Assembly: GCF_001485215.1 (NCBI RefSeq)
Contig: NZ_BBWW01000001.1
Location: forward strand, 3,720,001-3,784,000
Reading direction: 5' to 3'
Length of the DNA: 64,000 nucleotides
From: Leptolyngbya sp. NIES-2104
Lineage (GTDB): Bacteria; Cyanobacteriota; Cyanobacteriia; Leptolyngbyales; Leptolyngbyaceae
The position numbers were made by a program, and so were the translations under genes. Shown here one piece after another: positions 54,243-63,395 of the stretch. Position 1 is the stretch's first letter; every line of letters begins with the position of its first letter. The notes under the pieces are model-generated. The model saw only the letters and a program-made list of their open reading frames with translations, had not been told where the DNA came from and did no database searches.

Positions 54243-54686
54243 GTGCAAAAGACGATGTTTGCTGCTTTATCTGTCTTGGTTGGTGTGATGATTCCGACGA
54301 TCGCACAAGCAAATACCGCCGGAAGTCTGAGAATTGTGGTAGACGGAATTCGCCAGCAACAGGGACAAGTCTGTGTCAGCTTGTTTGCTGGAAGCCAAGG
54401 ATTTCCAGATCGAGGCGATCGAGCCGTCCGCGCTCAATGTGTTCCCGCCGGAAAGCGCACTGCATTAACGTTTCGGAATGTGGCATTTGGTAATTACGCG
54501 ATCGCGGTTTATCACGATCGCAATGGCAACGGAAAGCTTGATCGTAATTTTTTAGGAATTCCGACCGAGGGATTTGGCTTCTCGCGCAATCCGGTGATTC
54601 GGACGGGTGCACCGAGATTTGGGGAGGCAGCGGTGTTTGTCGCGGGAACGGAAACGATCGCTCAAATTCAATTGCAGTATTTCTAG
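54243..54686 (+). CDS. Exported DUF2141 protein
   Basis: 147 residues from a GTG with AGAGGA upstream. The signal peptide MFAALSVLVGVMIPTIAQA is followed by a single DUF2141 beta-sandwich: GSLRIVVDGIRQQQGQVCVSLF, RNVAFGNYAIAVYHDRNGNGKLDRNFLGIPTEGFGFSRN. DRNGNGKLD resembles a Ca2+-binding loop. Periplasmic or secreted; function unknown. Confidence 0.9.
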   Translation: MQKTMFAALSVLVGVMIPTIAQANTAGSLRIVVDGIRQQQGQVCVSLFAGSQGFPDRGDRAVRAQCVPAGKRTALTFRNVAFGNYAIAVYHDRNGNGKLDRNFLGIPTEGFGFSRNPVIRTGAPRFGEAAVFVAGTETIAQIQLQYF

Positions 54687-54691
54687 AAGCG

Positions 54692-54718
54692 GTGGGTCGG
54701 GCATCTTGTCTGACCTAC
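54692..54718. repeat. Degenerate hairpin repeat between convergent genes
   Basis: GTGGGTC (54692-54698) pairs with GACCTAC (54712-54718) with one wobble; the loop contains GGGCATCTTGTCT. It resembles the 17324-17378 element and lies over the end of the TsaC-like gene. Confidence 0.5.
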
Positions 54719-55377
54719 TCTAGTGACCATTCTGCCGCAGCTTCCCAGCCTAATCCTTTTCGGACGATCGCAGGTTCATCGCTGGTAAAGTCCAAAATCG
54801 TCGAAACTGCTTGAGCTGGCTCTTGTCCGGTATCCACGATTAGATCAACAATTCGATCCATACTGTCAAACAGCTCTGGTAACGAGAGATTCTCTGGGTC
54901 GCGAACTTTCAGCGGAATGGTTTCATCTTCGACCGGAACATGAGCAGAAGTTGAAATGATCGGATTGCCTAACGCTTTTAACAGCGCTTGGCACACCGGA
55001 TGATCTGGAACACGAATCCCAGTTGTTTTTCGCTTGGGACTCATCACAAGTTTGGGTACGAGTTTTGTCGCAGGAAGTAAAAATGTGTAAGGTCCCGGAA
55101 CCAGACTTCGCATCATCCGGTAAGCCTGATCAGTGACGATCGCATATTGAGCAATATCCGAAAGCGACGGACACAGGAATGTTAACGGTTTGTCATTTGC
55201 TAATTGCTTAAGCTGGCGAACCCGTTGAACTCCCGATTTAGAGTTGAGATCGCAACCGATCGCGTAAACAGTATCGGTTGGATATAGCATCACAGCCCCG
55301 TTTCGTAGTTCTGCGACAACTTGATCAATGGTGCGAGCTTGCGGATTTTCAGGATGAATTTTGTAGAGTGTTGCCAT
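54715..55377 (-). CDS. L-threonylcarbamoyladenylate synthase family (TsaC/Sua5/YciO)
   Basis: 220 residues: the YrdC fold with [59 protein letters not shown] and [17 protein letters not shown]. It makes threonylcarbamoyl-AMP for the t6A37 tRNA modification. The variant KPLTFL for KP(F/L)xxL and the Sua5-less C-terminus place it near YciO, so a paralogue role is possible. Divergent from larC, 50 nt apart. Confidence 0.85.
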   Translation of the reverse strand: MATLYKIHPENPQARTIDQVVAELRNGAVMLYPTDTVYAIGCDLNSKSGVQRVRQLKQLANDKPLTFLCPSLSDIAQYAIVTDQAYRMMRSLVPGPYTFLLPATKLVPKLVMSPKRKTTGIRVPDHPVCQALLKALGNPIISTSAHVPVEDETIPLKVRDPENLSLPELFDSMDRIVDLIVDTGQEPAQAVSTILDFTSDEPAIVRKGLGWEAAAEWSLE

Positions 55378-55427
55378 GTTTGAGTGCGGGTGTATTGTGG
55401 AGAAGTATTTACCCTTCTAGAAGTGTG

Positions 55428-56663
55428 ATGAGCAAGATCGCTTACCTGGATTGCCCCACGGGGATTGCTGGAGATATGTGCCTTGGGGCGTTGGTGGATT
55501 TGGGTGTTCCTCTAGCGTATCTAACGGAGTGCCTCGATCGATTAGGAATTTCTGAAGAATACGAACTTTCGACAGAGACGGTTCACCGGAATGGGCAAGG
55601 TGCAACGAAAGTTCATGTGAAATTAAAGTCTGAAACACAGCATTCTCATCACCACGATCATTCTCATGAGCACCATCACGATCATTCTCACGACAAGTTG
55701 CGCCGCTTACCTGAAATAGAAAAGATGATTCAGGGTGCAAAACTTCCACCACGGGCAGAAACTTGGAGTTTAGAAGTCTTTCGACAATTAGCGATCGCAG
55801 AAGGTGCCGTTCACGGAATCTCACCCGCAGAAGTCCATTTTCACGAAGTCGGCGCGATCGATGCAATCGTGGATATTGTCGGAACCTGTCTCGGTTTAGA
55901 TTGGCTGAAGGTCGATCGCATTGTGTGTTCTCCTCTTCCCACCGGAGGCGGAACTGTCTGGGCAGCACACGGACGCTTACCTGTTCCTGTTCCAGCCGTT
56001 CTAAAGTTGTTTGAACTGCGGCAGGTTCCAATCTATAGCAATGGTATCGAGAAAGAGTTAGTCACTCCCACTGGAGCCGCGATCGCGACTACACTTGCAG
56101 CAACGTTCAGCGCTCCCCCCAAAATGACGATACAGAAAATCGGTTTGGGAGCCGGAACGATCGATCTACCGATTCCAAACATGATCCGCATCTGGCTTGG
56201 AACGACTGAAGAATCAACTCCTGAAACAGTGACAGTGCTCGAAACTCAGATTGATGATCTCAATCCACAAGCGATCGGCTATCTCTTCGAGACGTTACTA
56301 GAAGCGGGTGCGCTCGATGTGTTCACTCAAGCGATCGGCATGAAAAAGTCGCGTCCTGGAATTTTGCTCACTGTGATTTGCTCTTCAGACCGAGTTGCAG
56401 ACTGCGAAACCATCTTATTTCGAGAAACAACGACATTAGGCATTCGTAGAACAATCCAACAAAGAACAATTCTCGATCGACGATTCGAGCAAGTTGAAAC
56501 AGAATACGGCTTAGTTCAGGTAAAAATTGCATCGCGCAAGGGTACGATCGTCAATGTTCAACCAGAGTACGAAGACTGTGTTCGCATCGCTCGAAAGGTA
56601 AATTTGCCTTGGAAAGAAGTGCATCGAATTGTGTTGCAAACCTGGTATCAAGCTCAGATTTGA
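55428..56663 (+). CDS. larC: Nickel pincer cofactor biosynthesis protein LarC
   Basis: 411 residues from the ATG at 55428; the frame is open upstream across the divergent gene without homology. Signatures: [83 protein letters not shown] and TLGIRR. A His-rich stretch after residue 70 ([13 protein letters not shown]) is the nickel-binding linker. LarC inserts nickel into the pyridinium thiocarboxylate cofactor used by lactate racemase-like enzymes. larB and larE are not adjacent. Confidence 0.93.
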   Translation: MSKIAYLDCPTGIAGDMCLGALVDLGVPLAYLTECLDRLGISEEYELSTETVHRNGQGATKVHVKLKSETQHSHHHDHSHEHHHDHSHDKLRRLPEIEKMIQGAKLPPRAETWSLEVFRQLAIAEGAVHGISPAEVHFHEVGAIDAIVDIVGTCLGLDWLKVDRIVCSPLPTGGGTVWAAHGRLPVPVPAVLKLFELRQVPIYSNGIEKELVTPTGAAIATTLAATFSAPPKMTIQKIGLGAGTIDLPIPNMIRIWLGTTEESTPETVTVLETQIDDLNPQAIGYLFETLLEAGALDVFTQAIGMKKSRPGILLTVICSSDRVADCETILFRETTTLGIRRTIQQRTILDRRFEQVETEYGLVQVKIASRKGTIVNVQPEYEDCVRIARKVNLPWKEVHRIVLQTWYQAQI

Positions 56664-56769
56664 CATTTTCTCGTAGAATAAAAGCGGATTTGATTGCGTA
56701 ATTTCACATAAGTCTCAGAGAGCCAGATCTATTGAATCAACAGGAGTTTCACAACGCTGGAGATCGATC

Positions 56770-58380
56770 ATGTGCTGGCAAGCAGGGGGAAACTACGCGG
56801 GACAGAGTCTTCGAGGGCAAGACTTTAGCGGACTCGATTTAAGTCGATCGAACTTTCAAGGCTGCGATTTAACCAGAGCTACTTTTGTAGGCACTGATCT
56901 CACCGGAGCAGATCTCACAGGTGCAATGCTCAAGAATGCTTACCTTGAATCCGCCATTTTGATTGATGCGGATTTACAAGATGCTCGACTGTATGAAGCA
57001 AACTTGCGAGAAGCAAATTTATATCGAGCAAATTTAGCGTTTTCAATGTTAGCAGGAGCCGATTTCAAACAAGCGCGTCTCTGTCGTGCAAACCTCACTG
57101 GAGCAGCGTTACAGGGTGCTTTTTTGAAATGTGCAGACTTGAGTGATGCCATTCTCGATCGAGCAAATCTCCGCCGCGCTAAACTCTGTGGAGCCATTCT
57201 CAATCGATCGCGCTTTGTCGAAGCGATTCTACAAAATGCTGATCTTTGCTTCGTCGATCTAAGACGAGCAAATCTGCAAAATGCAAAGCTAGATGGTGCG
57301 GGACTCGATAACGCGAACCTTTTCAAAGCGAACTTATCTGGAGCGAATTTAAGTCGAGCAAGTTTAGTCACAGCAATGCTCTGTAAGGCAGATTTGAGCG
57401 ATACGGTTCTACGCGGTGCCGATCTGAGTCATGCAAATCTGACAGGCGCAAATTTAAGTCGATCGAGAATCGGAGGTGCAACTTTAATTGGAGCAACGTT
57501 AAACCATGCGAACTTAACCGATGCAATGTTTACGCGATCGAACCTCAGTGATAGCTCATTTCGAGAAGCTGATCTAACTAACTCAAAGCTCAATCGAACT
57601 TATCTTAGTGGTGTCTCGTTTGAAGATGCCATCATGACCAATGTTCGCTTGAGTGGTTCGGTAATGTTGAGAGCTTACTTTCACAATGCCCGCTTACAGG
57701 GAGCATTGTTGAATCGAACTTATCTGAGCTATTCGGATCTCAGTTTGGCAAGGTTAAATAGTGCGAACCTAATGGCATCTACTTTAGTGCGAGTGAATTG
57801 GGAAAGTACGATCGTAGATCAAGCTCGGTTTGGAGGTAATCTGGGCTTATTGCGTCCTCAGCGCGAGTGGTTACAGTCCCATGGAGCCGATTTTAGTTTG
57901 TCACCGTTACCGGATGAAATGCCTGCTTCGATGCCGTTGCTCGAATCCTTTCAAAGTGACTTACACGATCGCTTAACGGATCTCGATGATGCAACGGAGC
58001 GACTCAGAGAAGCGATCGAGCTATTGAGCGAAAGCTGTGAAACCTTAACGAAACAAGCTCGATTTAAATCTATTACAAAGGTGCAAACTCAGATTGAACT
58101 GATCGAAGCAGAATGCGATCGTGCGGAAGAAAGAAGCGATCGCTATCTTGCTCAAATCCAGTCGCTGAGAATGACTGATCCAGGCTCAAGAGTCATTGAA
58201 CTATTAGACGGCATTCATGCTCAAATCTTTCGATTGAGCCAGCTTCAGCGATCGGCATTTGAGCGAGTGCGAATGAACAATCCCGGAGAACCAGAGCGCT
58301 CGATCGATTTAGAAGAACGAATGAATGAGATTGATCTTACGATCGATGACGTTATCGATTTGCCGGATGAGGAAGATTAG
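56770..58380 (+). CDS. Pentapeptide-repeat protein with C-terminal coiled coil
   Basis: 536 residues. Residues about 10-355 are some 60 A(D/N)Lxx pentapeptide repeats (for example GADLTGAMLKNAYL, ANLSGANLSRASL), a right-handed beta helix. The C-terminal part (about 390-536) is helical and acidic, with heptad-like LTDLDDATERLREAIELLSES and RVIELLDGIHAQIFRLSQL. There is no signal peptide or membrane segment. Some such proteins bind gyrase or structure DNA; no function can be assigned here. GGAG precedes the ATG. Confidence 0.9.
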   Translation: MCWQAGGNYAGQSLRGQDFSGLDLSRSNFQGCDLTRATFVGTDLTGADLTGAMLKNAYLESAILIDADLQDARLYEANLREANLYRANLAFSMLAGADFKQARLCRANLTGAALQGAFLKCADLSDAILDRANLRRAKLCGAILNRSRFVEAILQNADLCFVDLRRANLQNAKLDGAGLDNANLFKANLSGANLSRASLVTAMLCKADLSDTVLRGADLSHANLTGANLSRSRIGGATLIGATLNHANLTDAMFTRSNLSDSSFREADLTNSKLNRTYLSGVSFEDAIMTNVRLSGSVMLRAYFHNARLQGALLNRTYLSYSDLSLARLNSANLMASTLVRVNWESTIVDQARFGGNLGLLRPQREWLQSHGADFSLSPLPDEMPASMPLLESFQSDLHDRLTDLDDATERLREAIELLSESCETLTKQARFKSITKVQTQIELIEAECDRAEERSDRYLAQIQSLRMTDPGSRVIELLDGIHAQIFRLSQLQRSAFERVRMNNPGEPERSIDLEERMNEIDLTIDDVIDLPDEED

Positions 58381-58388
58381 AGCGTATT

Positions 58389-59885
58389 TTAGATCGCTCT
58401 TTCATAAAACGCTTTCATCTCTCCAAACCATTCTTGCCGCGACTTTTCCCAAGTGTAGAACATGTGCCCACCCAGGTAATGTTTCAGCGTTAAATTCGAT
58501 CGCACATCCGAATGCAGTTTCATCAAATCCGCCAAATGATTCGACGCAAAATAAGGAGTCACTAAATCAAAAATGCCGTGACAAATATAAACCTGCATAG
58601 ACGGATTCAAGGTCATTCCAACCCGCAATTCATCGACTGATCCAACAAAGCCCTGCTTAAAATCCCCTTGCAGGTCATACTTCCAAGCTTTGAAAACCTC
58701 AAGACTCAGCAAATGGTAGGTTAAGTCTGTTTCGACCCCAAGCGTATCGCGCAAATGACTATTAATGCCGCCCGTGAACAATCGATCGAGTCCATCTAAT
58801 GTTGGATCACTGCCTTCGTACGAAGTGCGATCGGGAAACGGATCGATCGCCGTAATCGAAGCATCATACAATCCCACGATCTTTTGCTGATCTCTGAGCA
58901 ATTCCCGCGAAAAAACTTCTAATCCAACTCGTCCACCTTGCCGCTCAACGATCGATTCCGACAATCCAATCAATCCCGCTAACTGTCGATACACCGCCTG
59001 CCGCTCTTCCACATCCAACGCATCGCCCAGTGCTAACGCTGGTATCAATTTCTGACGGGCGAACTGTTCTGCTGCGGCTTGATGGGCTTGGACATCTCCG
59101 GGTGCGCCTGCCCATTTTGCTCGATCGTGGTGTGCGGCTGAAACTGCTAACGAGGGCACTAAAGTTGCCCAAGAAGTCAGTGTGTAATCGCTTTCATCCA
59201 GCAAACTAAACTCCAAAGCTGGCGAAATTAGAATTGCTCCGGATAGTCCAATTCCAAACTCTTGCTGAAGTTTCTGAGCTAACTTTGCGACTCGAAATCC
59301 CCCGTAGCTTTCACCTGCAATAAACACCGGAGAAAGCCAACGTTTTTGACGAGACAGAAAGCGCTGAATGAATTCGCCGATCGCTCTTAAATCTCGATCG
59401 ACTTGCCAAAATTCGGTTTCTTTAGGTTTCTCTTCTTCTTTTGGTGTGTCTGTCGATTTCTCGGACTCTTTCGGAATGCTGCGACTAAAACCCGTTCCGA
59501 TCGGGTCAATAAACACTAAATCCGTAAAGCTTAACCAGCTTTCTGCATTGTCTACTAATCGCACAGGTGGCTTCGGTAGATTCCCGTTTGCTTCAAAATA
59601 AACCCGTTTCGGTCCTAATGCTCCGAGATGTAAATAAGCAGAAGCCGCTCCCGGTCCACCATTGAAAACAAAAGTAATCGGTCTTGGCGAGTTACTTTCT
59701 GCTAGATAAGCCACATAAAACATTTCTGCGATCGGCTTTTCTCGATCGAATAACGTCTGCCATTGTGCCGATGCCGTGTAGTGAATCGTGCGATCGTGAA
59801 GCGCGGTGGAACCATCGTCAATTTGCAGCGAATGTTCAGTCGTATTGCCTTGGCGCGTCGTTGGAGTCGTTTCAGACATGATCAA
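58389..59885 (-). CDS. Serine carboxypeptidase-like peptidase (S10)
   Basis: 498 residues. FVFNGGPGAASAYLHLGALGP forms the oxyanion site, GESYGGFRVAKLA holds the nucleophile Ser, CHGIFDLVTPY the Asp and YLGGHMFYTW the His. This is the S10 family. A Glu/Lys/Pro-rich insert occurs near residues 135-155. No signal peptide, so unlike plant and fungal enzymes it may be cytosolic. A second ATG lies two codons in (59879). Confidence 0.9.
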   Translation of the reverse strand: MIMSETTPTTRQGNTTEHSLQIDDGSTALHDRTIHYTASAQWQTLFDREKPIAEMFYVAYLAESNSPRPITFVFNGGPGAASAYLHLGALGPKRVYFEANGNLPKPPVRLVDNAESWLSFTDLVFIDPIGTGFSRSIPKESEKSTDTPKEEEKPKETEFWQVDRDLRAIGEFIQRFLSRQKRWLSPVFIAGESYGGFRVAKLAQKLQQEFGIGLSGAILISPALEFSLLDESDYTLTSWATLVPSLAVSAAHHDRAKWAGAPGDVQAHQAAAEQFARQKLIPALALGDALDVEERQAVYRQLAGLIGLSESIVERQGGRVGLEVFSRELLRDQQKIVGLYDASITAIDPFPDRTSYEGSDPTLDGLDRLFTGGINSHLRDTLGVETDLTYHLLSLEVFKAWKYDLQGDFKQGFVGSVDELRVGMTLNPSMQVYICHGIFDLVTPYFASNHLADLMKLHSDVRSNLTLKHYLGGHMFYTWEKSRQEWFGEMKAFYERAI

Positions 59886-59948
59886 TCTCTATCCAGGTCT
59901 GTGTCTTTCTCAGCATACCTGCCACAACAGCAAGGTCAATCTTTCGGA

Positions 59949-60731
59949 TTAATGATCAGGAGTCCATAAAAAGAGACTCAGCTTGCAATATTCTTGAAAC
60001 CCCAATCGAGCATACAAGGGTGTACCCATCGGAGACGCTTGCAGGATTGCTAACTGGTAGCCCAAGTTCTGTGCTTCCTTTAAAGCAGCTTGAGTCACGG
60101 CTAGAGCGATTCCTTGTCGTCTTGCTTCTGGAATCGTTGCAACAAAATAGATTCCGGCAATTCCATCTTTGGGATACAGCGCTGAAATTCCGGCTGGCTG
60201 CCCGTTCCAAAGTGCGAGATACCGACTGTAAGGCATTTCTAACTCTGATTCTAGGACAAACAACGAGTCGAAGAGGTTCATCGGTGTCTCGAATCCAATC
60301 ATGGCAACTTTGACCCACTGTTCGAGCGTTGCTGCATCTTCTACCTTCAAAATTTCTATCGTTTCACGCTCTGAAACAGGACTAAATGTAGAAAGATCGA
60401 TCGCCATCCCAGGAAGCTCCATGATCCGAGTTAATCCATGAGCTTCTAGCGATGTTTCGAGGATTGAAGGTTCTGCCAGTGAAGTTGTCCACCAAACAAA
60501 CGGTAATTGTTTTTGAGCAAAATGGTCGATCGTTTGATCGATTCGTTCATCGATCGTGCCCAACCCAAACTGAGTCCGGATTACGCCGTTATAAAGCGGA
60601 GTCGGAACAATTGTGCTAAATCCAGAACAATCGAAATGCTCAAATAATTCTCCGTGTGAAGTGCGACCATAGTTGAGCCAGTAGCTTTCTAGATTGGAAA
60701 CGATCGCAGCTACGATGTCTTTCGATTCCAT
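59949..60731 (-). CDS. GNAT-family N-acetyltransferase
   Basis: 260 residues from the ATG at 60731 (MESKDIVAAIVSN), with GAGG upstream; the 22 extra codons overlap the methyltransferase gene. The C-terminal half is a GNAT domain with acetyl-CoA loop IYFVATIPEARRQGIALAVTQAAL and LYARLGFQEY. The N-terminal half (about 1-120) is a second, degenerate GNAT-like part. Substrate unknown. Last of a three-gene operon. Confidence 0.85.
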   Translation of the reverse strand: MESKDIVAAIVSNLESYWLNYGRTSHGELFEHFDCSGFSTIVPTPLYNGVIRTQFGLGTIDERIDQTIDHFAQKQLPFVWWTTSLAEPSILETSLEAHGLTRIMELPGMAIDLSTFSPVSERETIEILKVEDAATLEQWVKVAMIGFETPMNLFDSLFVLESELEMPYSRYLALWNGQPAGISALYPKDGIAGIYFVATIPEARRQGIALAVTQAALKEAQNLGYQLAILQASPMGTPLYARLGFQEYCKLSLFLWTPDH

Positions 60732-60735
60732 GTTC

Positions 60736-61386
60736 TTATCCTCGCTCGTATAACACCCGAAATCGCCGTACCGTTCCCGGTTCAGCAAAATCCTCAAATT
60801 CCACCTGAGACAGTCCAGCTTGCTCGAATCCCGCTAATTCTGCCTTAGTTAACGGAAATGGAACATCTGTTAAAGCTTGCTCTGGCTCTCGACCACGACA
60901 AATTACTAATAACTGTCCCGATCGCGTAACCAATTGGGCAATCTTTGGAATCGCTTTCGCTCGTAATTCAGGTGGCATCGCTTGAATCGTGTAAGACTCC
61001 AACACAAAGTCAAACGCCCCTTTCCAGGCATCAGGGATTGCGAACAAATCAGCAACTTCATAAGTGACCGACGAATTTGGAAAGCGCTGATGACACCAAG
61101 CGATCGCACTCTCCGAAATATCAAACCCAGTCACGTCTAATCCCCGTTTTGCGAGTTCTTCTGCATCATCGCCCAAACCGCAACCGATCACGACCGCGCT
61201 CTTACCCCGAATTAATCCCCGCTCCAACCAGTCCAACACCATCGCATTCGGAGTTAACCGCGCCCAAGGAACCGCAGCCGGATCACCGTTTGCAGTCGCA
61301 TAAAGTGTTTCAAACCATCCCAACGGATCGCCGTTTTGAATGGCTTCCGTTGAGAGTTGAACCGTTCGGCTGTAGGCATCCGTCAT
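60736..61386 (-). CDS. Class I SAM-dependent methyltransferase
   Basis: 216 residues: SAM motif I AVVIGCGLGDDAEELAKRG, GFDISESAIAWCHQRF and FDFVLESYTIQAMPPELRAK. The WL/PNAMVLDWLERG entry and total length resemble thiopurine-like or small-molecule methyltransferases. It starts inside the stop of the phosphoesterase gene (4-nt overlap) and is 4 nt from the GNAT gene, so it is one operon. Confidence 0.87.
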   Translation of the reverse strand: MTDAYSRTVQLSTEAIQNGDPLGWFETLYATANGDPAAVPWARLTPNAMVLDWLERGLIRGKSAVVIGCGLGDDAEELAKRGLDVTGFDISESAIAWCHQRFPNSSVTYEVADLFAIPDAWKGAFDFVLESYTIQAMPPELRAKAIPKIAQLVTRSGQLLVICRGREPEQALTDVPFPLTKAELAGFEQAGLSQVEFEDFAEPGTVRRFRVLYERG

Positions 61387-62309
61387 ACTGCGATTTTTGC
61401 TTGTCTTGCGATGACTCCACGATCGAAGACTAATCCATCCGCCCCGATGCCCTCGATCTTCAGATGATCCGGATACACCTCGATCGCGCTAAATCCATAG
61501 CGAGACACTGAATATTCCGTCATCTTCGATCGACCGACCGGACGCAAACTTGCGCCTCCGATGCCCGTCACTAAATACGTCGTGCCCTCGATCGAAGCCG
61601 ATCGCTCATAGTGATGTTCGTGCCCGTTGATATAAAGCTGAACCTGATGCTTCTTGAACAACGGCGAAAACTTCTGAACCATCACAGCATCGGTTCCGTA
61701 ATGTCCAGATGAATAAATTGGATGATGCCCGTACACAATTTTCCAAGGTGCAGTGCTACGTCCTAATTCAGCATCGAGCCAAGCCATTTGATCCTTCCAG
61801 TCTGCATTGACATTCGTATCCAACACAAAGAACTGGACATCTTTCTCGCGGTAAGTATAGTAGCGACCGTTCATGTTGAAATTCGCGTACTGCACCTGTG
61901 GATCACCGTTTTCTGTACGGATGTCATGATTACCGAGACAAGCCCGAAAACGCACATTCTGACTCAATAGCGGCGCATACGGTTCTTCAAATGCAACGCC
62001 AATCCGCTCCATTTCACCGCTGTTATAAATGTTATCGCCTGCTAGCGTGACTAACGAATACGGATTCTTGCGGTGATACTGTACCATTGCATTCGCGGAT
62101 GCCAACTGATTGCGATCGCCCGCTCCCGAATCCGCGACCGCTGCAAATCGCAGCATCAATTCTTTCCTTGCTGGTTTGGGCAGTTCAGAAACCGTTTGCG
62201 GCATCCCAGAAATTTGCTCAGACGGGCGACTCAGGGTTTTTCCAGCAACGGCAAGCCCCAGAGAACCTAATCCTCCTAACACCAGAAGTTGACGACGCTT
62301 TAAGCTCAT
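61383..62309 (-). CDS. Tat-exported metallophosphoesterase (purple acid phosphatase-like)
   Basis: 308 residues. The N-terminus SLKRRQLLVLGGLGSLGLAVAG has a twin-arginine and hydrophobic core, a probable Tat signal. Metal motifs: AVADSGAG, LAGDNIY, LGNHDIRT, YGHHPIYSSGHYG and INGHEHHYER. The order is that of PAP-like phosphatases. First gene of the operon with the methyltransferase and GNAT genes; the joint role is unclear. Confidence 0.9.
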   Translation of the reverse strand: MSLKRRQLLVLGGLGSLGLAVAGKTLSRPSEQISGMPQTVSELPKPARKELMLRFAAVADSGAGDRNQLASANAMVQYHRKNPYSLVTLAGDNIYNSGEMERIGVAFEEPYAPLLSQNVRFRACLGNHDIRTENGDPQVQYANFNMNGRYYTYREKDVQFFVLDTNVNADWKDQMAWLDAELGRSTAPWKIVYGHHPIYSSGHYGTDAVMVQKFSPLFKKHQVQLYINGHEHHYERSASIEGTTYLVTGIGGASLRPVGRSKMTEYSVSRYGFSAIEVYPDHLKIEGIGADGLVFDRGVIARQAKIAV

Positions 62310-62420
62310 ACAGATTTGTTCTTAAACAACAGTACGATCGACAAATGATAGATTGATGATGCGATCGCTTTTCACTTTACTAGACTCAACGGGCTTTCTT
62401 TTGTCGAGGAGATAACATCA

Positions 62421-63395
62421 ATGTCACAACCAGACGCTAATTCACCCACAGAATCCCAGTCCAGTGTGACACGATCGCAAGCGACTGCAACAAAATTTCT
62501 CGAAACCCTGAGAACGGGGACGATCGGGACGCTTCGGTCAACCAGTCGCTTTCTCGAACAAGCCGCCACTCGTCTCGAATCCGCTCAAGAACCAAATCCG
62601 CTCTTATTGAAAATCACAACCGGAGCCACGATGCTTGCAGCGCGCTTCGCGTTCGCGCTCGAACGAGTCGCCCCGCTTTGGAAAAAGCTACTGACGCTGA
62701 TTCGAGATCGACTTCCTGCCGATCTAAACGGCAAATTCGGCGATCGTACGCTCAGCGGCATTTTGATCGGCTCGATCGTCGTTCTCTTCTGGTTCACATC
62801 TTCGCTCTTTTCTTCAAAACCTGCTCAACCTGTTCAAGTTGCGACTCGTCCCCCCGTCACGATTCCCGCTGAACCGACCCAATTTCCGACTGATCTTTCT
62901 GCTCCCGAAACCGCGCTTGAAGTCGTCTCGGCTCCCGTAATTGAAGAACCTGTTGCAGAAATTCCCGTCGAAGAACCAATCATAGAAGCACCTGTAGAAG
63001 AACCGATCGCAGAAGTTCCTCCTGTGGTCGAACCGAGTCCTGAACCGATTGTAGAGCTATCTCCTGAACCGTCTCCGGAGCCAGAACTCACTCCAGAACA
63101 AAAACAGATCGCCGCGATTCAGACGCAAGTGATGGAAATTAGCGATCGCTTTATTGGCGGGTTAGTCACCTCAGTTGAACCGCAGATCGATCGCGATCGA
63201 CTCAAAGTTCGTGTGTCCGAAGATTGGTATCGATTTAGTTCAGATCAGCAAGACCGATTTGCGAATGAACTCTGGGAGAAATCACAATCGATCGAGCTAC
63301 CCAAACTTGAAATCACCGATGCTCAAGGAGCTTTGATCGCCCGTCCGCCGATCGTGGGTGACTCGATGATCATTCTCCAGCGCAAAGCCGTTTAG
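62421..63395 (+). CDS. Hypothetical membrane-anchored protein with Pro/Glu-rich stalk
   Basis: 324 residues. A polar N-terminal part (1-110), one membrane segment near 112-130 (LSGILIGSIVVLFWFTSSLF), a 100-residue Pro/Glu/Val-rich stalk of repeated EEPIxExPVEEP phrases (about 165-225), and a small folded C-terminal domain (KQIAAIQTQVMEISDRF ... DWYRFSSDQQDRFANELW). No family recognised, though the plan is common in cyanobacteria. The 4-nt overlap of its stop with the next gene is convergent. Confidence 0.75.
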   Translation: MSQPDANSPTESQSSVTRSQATATKFLETLRTGTIGTLRSTSRFLEQAATRLESAQEPNPLLLKITTGATMLAARFAFALERVAPLWKKLLTLIRDRLPADLNGKFGDRTLSGILIGSIVVLFWFTSSLFSSKPAQPVQVATRPPVTIPAEPTQFPTDLSAPETALEVVSAPVIEEPVAEIPVEEPIIEAPVEEPIAEVPPVVEPSPEPIVELSPEPSPEPELTPEQKQIAAIQTQVMEISDRFIGGLVTSVEPQIDRDRLKVRVSEDWYRFSSDQQDRFANELWEKSQSIELPKLEITDAQGALIARPPIVGDSMIILQRKAV